Source: Cynocephalus volans
Taxonomy: Eukaryota; Chordata; Mammalia; Dermoptera; Cynocephalidae
Assembly (NCBI RefSeq): GCF_027409185.1
Contig: NC_084466.1
Coordinates: forward strand, 69,546,501-69,610,500
DNA: 64,000 bases
Direction of reading: 5' to 3'
Shown here: positions 11,402 to 21,234 of the stretch, piece by piece
How positions within the stretch are numbered: position 1 is the stretch's first letter
Layout: each line of letters begins with the position of its first letter
Notes under the pieces: model-generated
What the model was told of the DNA's origin: nothing
The model's database searches: none
The model's input: only the letters and a program-made list of their open reading frames with translations
Position numbers and translations under genes: made by a program

Positions 11402-14400
11402 CTAAATTACATCAAGAGACAGACTAGTCTGTAGAGGTAACTTGCTTTCAGGAACGTGCTTTTTGCTTATTCCCAACTAAAATTCTCCACGATTTCACTG
11501 GCTTTTAAGGTCACTACCAAAACTGATCTCTTAATGGCTGGAAACAACATCTATAAAATAGCAGAGTGCCCAATATCTAAGCAAAGGTTTGTTGACAATC
11601 ATAATCAAGAATATAAATATTACTGGTGAAGTTTTGTTGTATTAAAAGTTGGACTGGTGTTATTGTGTTAATGATCTAGACATCTGGAGGAAAGTTATTT
11701 TAATATCTATCAGTAGCAAATGAATTCTTTATAATAATGCAACATTCCTGCAGCAATCACTGCTGAGAAAAATGAAATCTAAAAAAAGAAAATGTGTCAT
11801 ATACCACATAAAGCAGACCAGAAAAAAATGCTATATTAAGATTGCAATTGGCCCTCTGTATCCTTAGGTTCCACATCCACAGATTCAACCAAAGGTGGAT
11901 CAAAGAAAAAAAAAAAAAAAGGATGGTTGTATCTCTACTGAGCATCTACAGACTTTTTTTCTCGTTGTTAGTCCCTAAACAATACAGCATAACAACTATT
12001 TACACAGCATTTACATTTTATTAGGTGTTATAAGTAATCTAGAGATGATTTAAAGTATAGGAGGATGTGTGTAGCTTATATGCAAATATTACACCATTTT
12101 ATACAAGGGACTTGAGCATCTTCAGAGTTTGGTATCTGCGAGGGGTCCTGGAGCCAATCCCCCACAGATACCGAGGGACAACCGTACTACATTTTTCCTT
12201 TTCAAGTAAAAATTGTCTCTCATGACTTCATTTTAGTTTTGCTGTATTTTCTTATTATACTATTTATCATCTATGTACACAATTTTCAAGTGTTTTGGTG
12301 CCAACACCAGTTGGCTCCACCTTATTTCTACCTTTTCTTCCACATTCTTGACACTTTGTTGACTTGTCATTTCTACCCTAACTTCCGGCCCCTGTTGCCC
12401 CACCTTTCTGAGCTCCACAGGGTACCCTTCCTCTCTCCTGCTCCTGCTGTAATGTTCTTCAACACTGGCCCACAAATAATGTGTGAGTTCCCAAATTTCT
12501 CATTCTCATTTAGACTTAAGAATTTTTTTCTAAACTAACATTCTCAATCCCAGCTTCATTGCATCCTAGCTGAAGTATCCTTCAGTAAGTTATTTAGCTT
12601 CTCTACGCTTCAGTGTTTCCTGCCCCAATTTAAATTACATGGTCAAGACATGAGTTTTCAAACAAAAATAACTGAATTACTCCTACCAGATTGAGAGATT
12701 CAGCAAATTAAAAAAATTTAACTACTATTTTTGAAAAGAATATTATAAACAAAATTAAAACACAAACATAAGGTAGGCAAAAATATTGGCGCCATATATA
12801 ACAGACATTCTGTACTTATATAGATTTATGGCAAATTAATTTTTTAGAAAAAGGCAAACACCTCTAAAAAAATGGCAAAGTACATGAATAGGCAATTTGC
12901 AAAAAATAAAGGAAATAAATATGGCTGATAGAAAAAACATTCAACCTCACGCGGTAATCAAAGGAATAAAAATCAAAACAAAATTTGATATAATGTTTCA
13001 TCTGTGAAATTGGCAAGGATGAAAAAAATGTTAACAGCCACTACTGACCAGAAAGCAGCAAAATGAACACTTATATAGTTCTGGTAGAAGTATACAAATT
13101 GGTAAAATCTTTCTGGGAAGGCAATTTATAATACATAATATGAAACTCTGAAATGTTCCTAATTTTTACTTACTAATTCTTGTAGAAATTTAACCAAAGA
13201 AAAAAATAAAAAGTGTATCTGAGAGTTATCATACAAAAGTCTTCATTAGTGTTTACTACTAGTTTTTAAGTAAGTCTAATTATGTACGCCTGTAATTTAA
13301 AAAAATATTTTAAGCCAGATAGAAGTGAATAAAGTAAAAGTGAAACTTTCCCTTTCCCTCCCCATGCATCCCATATATTCCTTAGGGATAACTGCTGTTA
13401 GTTGTTAGAACTTTTGACGCATATATAAATAAATGTATACACTTAGTTTTGTCTAATAAAAATGAGCCATACTCTACATATTAAATGTTACTCAATCATA
13501 GCCAAAAAAAATCAAATGACTTAAGTGTCTGAAAATAGAAAAAGAGATAAATTACGGTTCTTTAACTTGATGTCACACTATGCAGTCATCAAAAATCAAG
13601 GGAGGCAATGTGTTGTAGTGGAAGGAGCAGACCAAGAGTTGGAGGGATCTGCTGGCTGCTATGCATCCTTAAGCTAATGACTTAACCTCCCTGAACTTCA
13701 GCTCTTTCACCTATACAGTGAGAGTAATGAGATTTACCTTTTAGGGTAGTTGTGAGGATTAAATAAGTCGATTAGGATGGTACGACATATAATAGGCACC
13801 CAGTAAGCGGTGACCATTATCATTATTATTGTGAACATTTAACATTATTATATGAGAGCATTTTATTATATAAAAACATTAATTGACATGAGAAAATATT
13901 CACAATATATTGCTAAGTGTAAAAAGCTGCTACAAAAGTATATCTACCATGACACCAATCATTCTAATAACTTATAAAGTACATTTATGCTTTAAAAATA
14001 GTCTGGAGAGAAATTCACCATAATGTTAATGGTGATTAAGAGACAATTTATACATTATTTTTATTTTCCTCTAAATGGTCTTATTTTCCCCTTTGGTTCT
14101 TTCCAAAATTTCTACAATGCACATTTTTACGTTTATAATCAAGAAAAGATGCAATGCTTTTTTTGAGGCAAGGCATAAAAGAATATGCTTGATGATGGTA
14201 GATGATAAGAGAAAACATTAGTTTTTTGGTACCTGTAAGAAAATAAGCAATTTAAGGTCTGGGATCTAGTACTTATTGAGGAGAGAGGCATTGGAGCATG
14301 GAGAAAATATGTAAATTTTTCTAGATAAGAAGTAATAAGCTACATTAGAGTAGAAAGGAAGAAAGAAGTAGTAAATGCTAATTCTGTGATACCATTGTTA

Positions 14401-16125
14401 CTAGGCAAATTTGGTAACATATAGAGATAAAGGAAAGCAAGAATAATGAGGTCTACTATAACATTCTACTTATCTATGGCCTGGAGACAAGGGTAGTTCA
14501 TGAGTAAAATGATGAAAAAAATCAGTGCTGTATTAGAAAAATAAAGTCAATTTTTGATTATACTAAAGAATAGGAGAGATGCTGTGAAATAAATATATAT
14601 TTTTATAGAAGATTCACCTTCCAAATAGTTTCTCTTTACTTAGAATTAAAATAGTCTTATAATTCTTAAGTGTATACCAGCTTAACAATAAACCAAGGGG
14701 GTCTGGAAGTATTTTTCCATTGAATCGTTCATCCAATAAGGATTTATTGGATAAATGCTTTGCTGGTACAAAGCATTATTAGGTGCTGTGTGGAACACCA
14801 ACACAAATCAGACATAGGATCTGCCTGCATAGAACATATAAGGAAGAGAAGGTACAAAATAAAAAGCCAAAGCACGTCAAAGTAGAAAGCCATCAGTACC
14901 ACAAGAGAGATGCTGATAAAAGCTATGGGAGTCTACGGAGAAGGAGATATTACTTAGAGTGGGAAGATACTGGCAGGTATCATGTGCTCAGCCTTGAACA
15001 AATGGGATCTTGATCCTTCAAGATGGGCAGGCAAAGACATTGGGAGAAGCAGCTGCATGAGCAAGCACAAAAGTTAGAGTGAGAAGGATTTACACGTGGA
15101 AGAAAAGCAGGGTGTATAATGGCAGTCTGGAGATGTAATTTGGAAACAAATCAGAGAGTCTCAAAACTAATCTGAAGAGTGAAACAATGTAAAAGTACAA
15201 CTCAAAAATTACTCATATTACCTTGTACCTAGATAATAATCTGGTGTCTTTTTTTCTTTGTATATATGTGAACATATGTGTAGGTACTGCTTTGGATTGA
15301 TGTCCCCCCAAAACTTAGTACCCACTGTAACAGTGTAAACAGGGTGAGAGATCCTATTATGGTAATTGAAAGGTGGGGCCTTGAAGAGGTGATTAGATTG
15401 TAGGACCATGCCATAGTGAATGGATTAATAATGGTGCTCAGGGGCGTGGTTTTAAAAGGGCTTTTAAAGAAGAGTACATGAGAGTCTTTCTCTCTGCCAA
15501 TTCTGCCATGTGAGACCCCTGCGTCACTGTCACCACTACCAATGCCTTCACCAGCTGTGTTCCCTGGACTTTGAACTTCCCAGCCTCCAAAACTGTAAGC
15601 AATGAATTTCGTTTTATTTATAAAATACACAGTTCTGTGTATTTTGTTATAAGAGGCAGAAACAGACTAATACATGTATGTACATACCTATATATGTAGA
15701 GAATATATATATTTTTACAAAGATGGCATCATTCTACACATACTATTTCCTCAATTGGTGAAAGTTGTGATATTTCCCATGTCAACGCTTCATCTACATC
15801 ATGATTTATAAGAGCTGCTTAGTTTTTCATAAATTATTTAACCAATTCACTGCTGCTGGACATTTAAGTTGTTTTCTAATTGTCTGTACATCTCCGGGTA
15901 TTTCTAGTAGAACTTCTAGGTCCTAAAATGCATACTTTTTTTTCTTTTCAAAATGAAGATAGCTTTTTTTGCTTATACAAATAATACAGTTCATAATTTT
16001 CAAAACATAATATATGTTCCATATTGAAAATTCTGACAATGTAGAAAGGACAGAGGTGAAATCCCACCACCCAGCAATAATCACTGTTAATGTTATGTGT
16101 GTGTGTGTGTGTGTACAACATTAAC

Positions 16126-16165
<40 letters not shown>

Positions 16166-16998
16166 AACACATAACTTTTTATGTTGTGATTTTTTCACCA
16201 CTACAACATACTGTGGACCTTGCCCCTGTCAATTTATAAAAACAAGGCATGGATTCTTCTAAGGCTTTGATATGTAATTGATAAATTATTCTCAGGGTCA
16301 TATCAATTTACCTTCCCATCAGCAGAGTAAGAGTTCCTGCTTTCCTCCACTTTTATATTCTTAATCCTCCTCAATTGTATAAGCAAAAACGTATATTTAT
16401 TGATTTTGCATTTCTTACTTTACTGAGTTTGAAATTTTTGTATGATGACTTCTTCATTTATGAGTTCTGCCTTTTTATTGATTTATAAAAGGCTAACACT
16501 TTTTAATTAATACCTGCACATATTTTCGACATTTTTGACTTTCTTTTAATTTATTCATGTTGTTTTTTGACATATAACGTTTTATATTTTTATGTAGTCA
16601 AACCTAGCCATCTTTTCCTTTACAACTTCTGTCCCACTGAAGGTTTGGGGGCATGGCTGGAGCATCATCAAAATGTGGAAAGCTGGAGCCACGTGAAAGT
16701 TACTAAAGGATCCAAGTGACCCAGGGCATTGACAAAAGGAATGAAGCAAATTCCAGGAAGAGAAAGAGTCAACAGTATTTAGCAGGTAATAGGATATGGA
16801 GAGAGAAAAAACCTCACAGATGACCCCAAGGTTTTGAGACTGGATATCATAAGGACATTGATGTCATTAAAACAGTGTGACACATAGGAGGTGAAGGGTC
16901 TGCTTAGAACAATGAAGAATTCCTACTTGGTTTGGGGTACAATTGTGGTACTTAGCCTCCAAGATGGTCTCAATGATTCATTGATCCTCACCCTGAAT

Positions 16999-17029
<31 letters not shown>

Positions 17030-18628
17030 GATGGCTGGCTGGCACAGGGTCAAACCCTGGACCTTGGAGTTCTCAGCACCATGCTCTAACCAACTGAGCT
17101 AACCAGCCAGCTCGCCCTGACTTCTTGATGCACAGAAACTGCAAGATATTAAGTGTTTATCATTTAAGCCACTAAGTCTGGGGTAATATGTTACATAGAG
17201 ATAGATTACTGTCAGAGATATTACTCGAAGATATCTAGCTGGCAGATGAAATGCAGAACTAGGGCACAGGAAGATATCAAGGCTGGAGAGAGGGTTTCAA
17301 GAGTGATCTGCTTAGTGGTAAACATTGAAGTGAGGTGACTGCTAGGCGACAACTACACAAAGAGAAGGTCAGCAAAGGTCAGATGGCTGGGGACATTTAG
17401 ATGATGAGGAGACAGGCCTGAGAAAGAGCAGTCAGATAAACAAGAGAGTGAGTAGAATAATGTCATGGGAGGAAGTTATGACAGGCCACTAGAATAAGAG
17501 GACATTATTAGAAATATGCCATGGATCCATGAAAAGAGACCTATGTTGGTAAATAAACCATTATCCCTAAAGCTAATAGTATACCCATGAACTTTAATGG
17601 AAGTTTGGGTAGTTTTTGTTGGGGTTTTTTTTTTTTGCAAGTTTTTATTGTGGTGAAATATATATATAAACAATTTATACTAGTTTAACTATTTTTAATT
17701 GACAATTCAGTGGCATTTAAGTACATTCGCATTGTGCAACTTGGGTAATCCATTTTGCATGTTCTTTGTATGGAACTTTTTATGCTACTCTCATTTATAA
17801 ATCCTCTAGAAGGTGATCAACAAGATTTGTTTTAAAATTAATTCTAGCATACAATAGACATTATTGTTCCAATATAGTTTGAAATGAACATATCACTAGA
17901 GAGGTTGACATAAGCACTGACCAAGGTGAATTTAACAAAAATGGTTCCTCCTTAAATATATTTATTCTCCAAAATCATTAGGCTAACAATGATACATGGT
18001 TGTCTACAAGTCATTCAATGCATTCAATAAATATTTTTTGAGCACCTGTTCTGTGCCAGGCACTGTTCTGCATGCTGAGAGAGACAGACAAGCCAAAGAA
18101 GAAATCAGAGAGCAAAGTATTAAGAAGATAAACCAGGGAGGTGTGATAAGGTGTGATTGAGGTTGGGGGCTCCCTTGTGGAGGCGACCTGAACAAGGAGA
18201 GACAAAGGTTTTGCAGCAACCCAGGGCACCACAGAGCAATAGAGGAGAGTGGCATCTCATAGGGCCTTGCAGACCTCCCAAGGGGTGTGACAGGAGTCAC
18301 AGAGATATGATCTTATTTCTTTTTTTTTTCCCTCCCTTAAAAAAAAATAAGATCATTGGTTGCTGTTTGCACAATGGACTTACCAGGTGGAGTGAACAGG
18401 AATCAGCTAAGGCTTAAAATCATAATTGTAAAAAACAACAAAAAAAGTTTCCTTTCGTATTGGATTAAAAGCCAGTTGAAAATTAACAGAAATTTGAACT
18501 TCTTCATTTACCTTTGCAAAATTGATCTCTTTTATGACACAGTGCTTGCTATCTGATTTGCCTTTAGCCAGATATGCTTTCCCGAAGGCACCTTCCCCAA
18601 TAGTCTTAATCACATCATATTTATCCAT
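11305..18628 (-). CDS. NEK5: NEK5, NIMA-related serine/threonine kinase, first two coding exons
   Basis: Two exons of a minus-strand gene: 18628-18512 (39 codons, starting MDKYDVIKTIGEGAFGKAYL) and 11401-11305 (97 nt, MPIHEKEASKKEVILLAKMK...). Joined in frame they give about 71 residues. These hold the glycine-rich loop GEGAFG, the ATP-binding lysine in HCVIKEI, the alpha-C glutamate in SKKEVILL, and the KMKHPNIV strand of the kinase N-lobe. Residue order and wording match vertebrate NEK5, a cilium/centrosome and mitochondria-linked NIMA kinase, as I remember it. Donors (AAG|gtaaat, AAG|gtttga) and acceptors (ttccag, atttag) are canonical. The next exon, expected to carry the MEYCDGGDL block, was not found between 11.3 kb and 1, so the gene continues beyond the left edge. 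The neighbouring upstream gene, NEK3, is a paralogue. Confidence 0.93.
11845..12184. mobile_element. Tigger-type (TcMar) DNA transposon remnant
   Basis: The left end CAATTGGCCCTCTGTATCCT and right end GATACCGAGGGACAACCG are inverted copies of each other. The interior (CTAAACAATACAGCATAACA, ATTAGGTGTTATAAGTAATC) matches a common mammalian Tigger MITE. A TA follows the right end. Confidence 0.8.
12185..12859. other. NEK5 intron, no recognised element
   Basis: Pyrimidine-rich stretch near 12290-12440, with a short open frame on each strand but no splice sites in keeping with an exon. Nothing identified. Confidence 0.45.
12860..14160 (+). mobile_element. Old L1 (L1ME-like) 3' fragments with a MIR inside
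   Basis: 12860-13210 resembles the ORF2 C-terminal/3' region of ancient L1 (AAAGTACATGAATAGGCAAT, ACATTCAACCTCACGCGGTA, TTTCTGGGAAGGCAATTTAT). 13860-14160 is its 3' continuation (AGAAAATATTCACAATATAT, TACATTATTTTTATTTTCCT). Between them sit another old L1-like piece and the MIR at 13598-13850. Confidence 0.65.
13598..13850 (+). mobile_element. MIR SINE
   Basis: Long MIR copy: GTGGAAGGAGCAGACCAAGA, TGACTTAACCTCCCTGAACT, CAGCTCTTTCACCTATACAG, GTTGTGAGGATTAAATAAGT, TAATAGGCACCCAGTAAG. Confidence 0.85.
14161..15284. other. NEK5 intron, diffuse ancient repeat sequence
   Basis: 14720-15190 contains TTCATCCAATAAGGATTTAT and later GGAGAAGCAGCTGCATGAGC. These recall the same unnamed old repeat as at 9.5 kb and 52 kb. 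No exon or gene is visible. Confidence 0.35.
15285..15675 (+). mobile_element. MaLR (MST-like) LTR
   Basis: It runs from GGATTGATGTCCCCCCAAAA through GGTAATTGAAAGGTGGGGCC and CAGCCTCCAAAACTGTAAGC to AAACAGACTAATAC, a complete MaLR LTR layout. It is the same family as the inverted LTR at 4783-5212. Confidence 0.8.
15690..16620 (-). mobile_element. Old L1 3' fragment (minus strand)
   Basis: Blocks such as TTACCTTCCCATCAGCAGAG and GTAAGAGTTCCTGCTTTCCT correspond to the region just downstream of ORF2 in L1. The intact counterpart is near 41.38-41.41 kb. It is highly diverged and contains the TG/CA microsatellite pair. Confidence 0.55.
16095..16157. repeat. Facing (TG)n and (AC)n microsatellites
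   Basis: (TG)10 at about 16095-16114 is followed by ACAACATTAACAGT and then (AC)15 to 16157. The arms are reverse complements around a short loop, so the locus is a near-perfect hairpin of simple repeats. Confidence 0.9.
16621..16990. other. NEK5 intron, no recognised element
   Basis: No open frame, repeat or exon signal that I can assign. Confidence 0.4.
17003..17114 (-). mobile_element. tRNA-Ile-derived SINE (CYN-like monomer)
   Basis: The reverse complement begins with a head very like tRNA-Ile (GGCTGGTTAGCTCAGTTGGT, then AGAGCATGGTGCTGAGAACT) and ends in about 32 A. A slightly diverged target duplication, CCCTGAATTCTT/CCCTGACTTCTT, lies at 16991-17002 and 17115-17126. The A and B boxes of the internal pol III promoter are recognisable. 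Confidence 0.9.
17127..18300. other. NEK5 intron with old repeat pieces
   Basis: 17635-17760 (TTTTTATTGTGGTGAAATAT, CAGTGGCATTTAAGTACATT) looks like an old L1 3'UTR piece. 18010-18080 (CATTCAATAAATATTTTTTG, AGCACCTGTTCTGTGCCAGG) is the start of another ancient repeat. No exon was seen. Confidence 0.4.
18307..18356. repeat. Inverted repeat, long hairpin
   Basis: ATGATCTTATTT followed by a T-run is mirrored by an A-run and AAATAAGATCAT, with the loop CCCTCCC. Arms are about 20 bp. It lies about 155 bp downstream of the NEK5 first coding exon, inside the intron. Confidence 0.85.
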
Positions 18629-18634
18629 GGTCTC
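18512..18634 (-). CDS. NEK5: NEK5 first coding exon
   Basis: Acceptor TAATTCCAG precedes GAGACC and then ATG at 18628, a reasonable start context (gaccATGG). It encodes residues 1-39 and ends in phase 0 at AAG|gtaaatg. The glycine-rich loop and catalytic lysine are intact. Confidence 0.93.
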
Positions 18635-18776
18635 CTGGAATTAGAGTAGAGAAAGCTTATCACACACTTCTCATAAAGACTTAAGAACGTCAGAAAATTG
18701 ATGACTAAAATGTAAGAGAACTCACTTCGCTAAAACTTTCCTTCCTGACTTGCCAAGACAGAGTCAAATAACTCAC

Positions 18777-18850
18777 CTGTGGCCTGCAACAGGTAACAAC
18801 CAAACTGAGGCAGAGCTTCCTGCTGGGCTCCCACGTCAGACTTGGGTTTG
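18777..18850 (-). other. NEK5: Candidate NEK5 5'UTR exon
   Basis: On the minus strand GCCACAG|gtgagt at 18777/18776 is a near-consensus splice donor. It lies 142 nt upstream of the acceptor of the first coding exon, so a short leader exon is plausible. The upstream boundary is not determined and there is no transcript evidence. Confidence 0.35.
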
Positions 18851-18879
18851 TAGCTCAGCTTTGATACACACCTACCGTT

Positions 18880-19000
18880 GTGTCACTTCTCGCAAAACTT
18901 CCCTTTCCTAATTTCTAAAATGGAAATAGTACCTGTTTTGCGAGCTTGTTCTGAGAATGAAAGGAAATATATGCCTGGTGCTTGGCACCTCCTTAAAGCA
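18880..19000 (+). mobile_element. MIR SINE fragment
   Basis: TCCTAATTTCTAAAATGGAA, ATAGTACCTGTTTTGCGAGC and TGCCTGGTGCTTGGCACC match the MIR 3' half. Confidence 0.55.
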
Positions 19001-19649
19001 GGAACGTCCTTACGCTGGTGTAGTGGTAGAGTCCAGCCTTTCTCGGGGGGAGGTACTGCCCCCTAGGGGACGTTTTGGAAACTTAGGGGGGGCGGTGTTC
19101 TGTTCTCCCCAGAGATCCAGAGACGTGGCATTTAGACGTGGTGGAGGCCCGGGATGCTAAGATCCTGCGATGGGAGGGACGGCCCCGCACAATAAAGGAT
19201 TATCCCGCGGCCCCACAACCTTGGAAAGTCTCCCGGTACATTCACACGCGTGGAAAAATCCGTTTATAACTGCCTGCGGCTAAAACCAAACTCTATTTTA
19301 CATCTAAACACCAAGTGTTTTTTGCGGTTTTAACACTGAATTTTTCTAGGAATGCAACTACATGTAAATCAAGGCTTACATTATTACACTTAGCTATGCT
19401 TGGAACTTTACCAAGAATTGTTCACCATTTTGGAAAATCGCTCCCTCCACTGGCCAGGCTGCCCCTGGTACCAAAGACAATCTGCATTTTCGGCCTCATG
19501 TTCAGGTGACTGTGCCCAGGCGCGGGCACCTGGCTACACCACTGCTTTTACGAGTATACAAGGGCCAAGCATTTACAGACTGAAATGTATACTATAAATT
19601 GCTTTCCTTCTATTTCCCCTTTATGCTACAGTTAGGGCATAATGCAGGT

Positions 19650-20330
19650 TTTTAAAAACTGGGTGAGCGGGTTGTTTTCGAATAATTTAAGTCAGGGTAG
19701 GAAACGGGTACGATTGGGTCGCCTGGGGCTGGGAACCAGCTCCACAGACAATAGAGGCCGTGGACACCCAAAGACCCGGTTCTGAGGAACGCGGATGCTG
19801 GATAGGGGCTCGAGGTGACCAGCCCGGAAGCTGAGGGTCCTCGACCCTCCCGCCTAAGTGTCACAGGGAGTGGAAGCCCCCAGGCTTAGGGAAAATCCTT
19901 CTCCCCGGGACCACCCCGGGAAGCGGCCGGTGTGGGGCAGCGGAGCTAGCTCAGGGGTCTGGAGCTCGGCGCGTGCAGTGTTGCCATGGAGACCCACGCG
20001 ACCCGGCCCGGGACGCCAGGCGGCTCCTCCGCCGCTCCTGGCCCGACTCCATCCTTTTCCCCGGCGGCTCCCGGAGCCCTGGGGCAGCTCCCGGTAAGGT
20101 CTAAGGACTCCCCGCCGCAGTATACCTGCTCTGCCGGCTCCGCGGGGCGAGCGAAGTGTCCTGAGGGGATCGAGGTCCCTGCGGCCGCGTCTTTCCGCGG
20201 CCGGGGCGGAGCCGCACGAGGGAACGCGGGCGGGGCGCGGTGCCGAGCGGTGAAGGGTCTGGTCTACACGGCGTACCTCCGGGAGGGGTCAGAGGCCAGG
20301 GCGTATGGAGACCCCTCTGAGTCACTCACC
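19650..20330 (-). promoter_or_regulatory. NEK5: CpG island, probable NEK5 promoter
   Basis: Abrupt rise in G+C and CpG against AT-rich surroundings (for example GGCCGCGTCTTTCCGCGGCC near 20180). No TATA box is evident. It sits 1.0-1.7 kb upstream of the NEK5 start codon and is the only CpG island between NEK5 and NEK3, so it is most likely the NEK5 promoter and first exon. The plus strand also has an exon-like open frame here, so transcription could be bidirectional. Confidence 0.75.
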
Positions 20331-20339
20331 TCTCTTTGC

Positions 20340-20540
20340 CTTGGGTCGGAACTCCTTTGCACAGTACTCCACTGTTTACGGTGTGCCAGATGCTTCGCAC
20401 ACGTTAGCTCTATTCTTTACAACCACCTTGCAAGGTAGGAGTCTTCCAGTTTCACAAATGAGCTGAATTCACACATGAAGTGTTTCTTGTGCAAGGTCTC
20501 AAATACCGCCAAGAGGTGGAAGTGAGACTGGAACCTTGGC
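20340..20540 (-). mobile_element. MIR SINE
   Basis: GGTGTGCCAGATGCTTCGCA, CTTTACAACCACCTTGCAAG, GTTTCACAAATGAGCTGAAT and AAGTGAGACTGGAACCTTGG follow MIR order in the orientation of the copy at 23562-23760. Confidence 0.65.
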
Positions 20541-21071
20541 CTACTCTTTGGCCTTCCACAGGGTCCTCTTACAAAACTGGCTGCTGCCCAGTGGTCTGCA
20601 AACATGCCCCCTGACCCATTCCCGATTTGCACATCAAGCTGCTATCTAGAACGTTTCATTATGTGTTCCTGTAGTCGGAAAGGATGTAGTTTTCAGCAAA
20701 TATATTCAAACAAGTAAAACATCCAGTGGAATCTAAATACCATGGCGATATACCCACCATCTTCCATCAAAACAAACAAACAAAAAAGCTCTTTAAGAAT
20801 CAGAAAATGAACATCATTACTTTTTCCCCTTGGAATCTATCTCCATCCCACTTTCCTAATAGAATTTTGTCCCAAGGTAATATTTTTCATGCTTAAAGTC
20901 TTATTGATCACCCTATCATACTGCTCTGAAAGAAGTATATACAGTAAATGGAAATTTATATTTCCTGATCATAGGATCTTATTTTTTCTGAATTTTTAAA
21001 ATTACTAGTAGTACACAATCAAAATATATCACAATATTGATACATACTCAATAAATTTAAAAGTAAAACTG

Positions 21072-21222
21072 GGGCCGAGCCTGTGGCGCACTCGGTAGCG
21101 TGCTGCGCTAGCAGCGCGGCGACGCTCCCGCCGCGGGTTCGGATCCTATATAGGAATGGCCGGTGCACTCACTGGCTGAGTGCCGGTCACGAAAAAGACA
21201 AAAAAAAAAAAAATAAAAAATA
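21072..21222 (+). mobile_element. tRNA-derived SINE (GC-rich subfamily)
   Basis: GGGCCGAGCCTGTGGCGCAC, CGCCGCGGGTTCGGATCCTA, TATAGGAATGGCCGGTGCAC, then an A-rich tail. A perfect 12-bp target duplication AAAGTAAAACTG lies at 21060-21071 and 21223-21234. It is very similar to the copy inside the L1 at 43.9 kb. Confidence 0.93.
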
Positions 21223-21234
21223 AAAGTAAAACTG

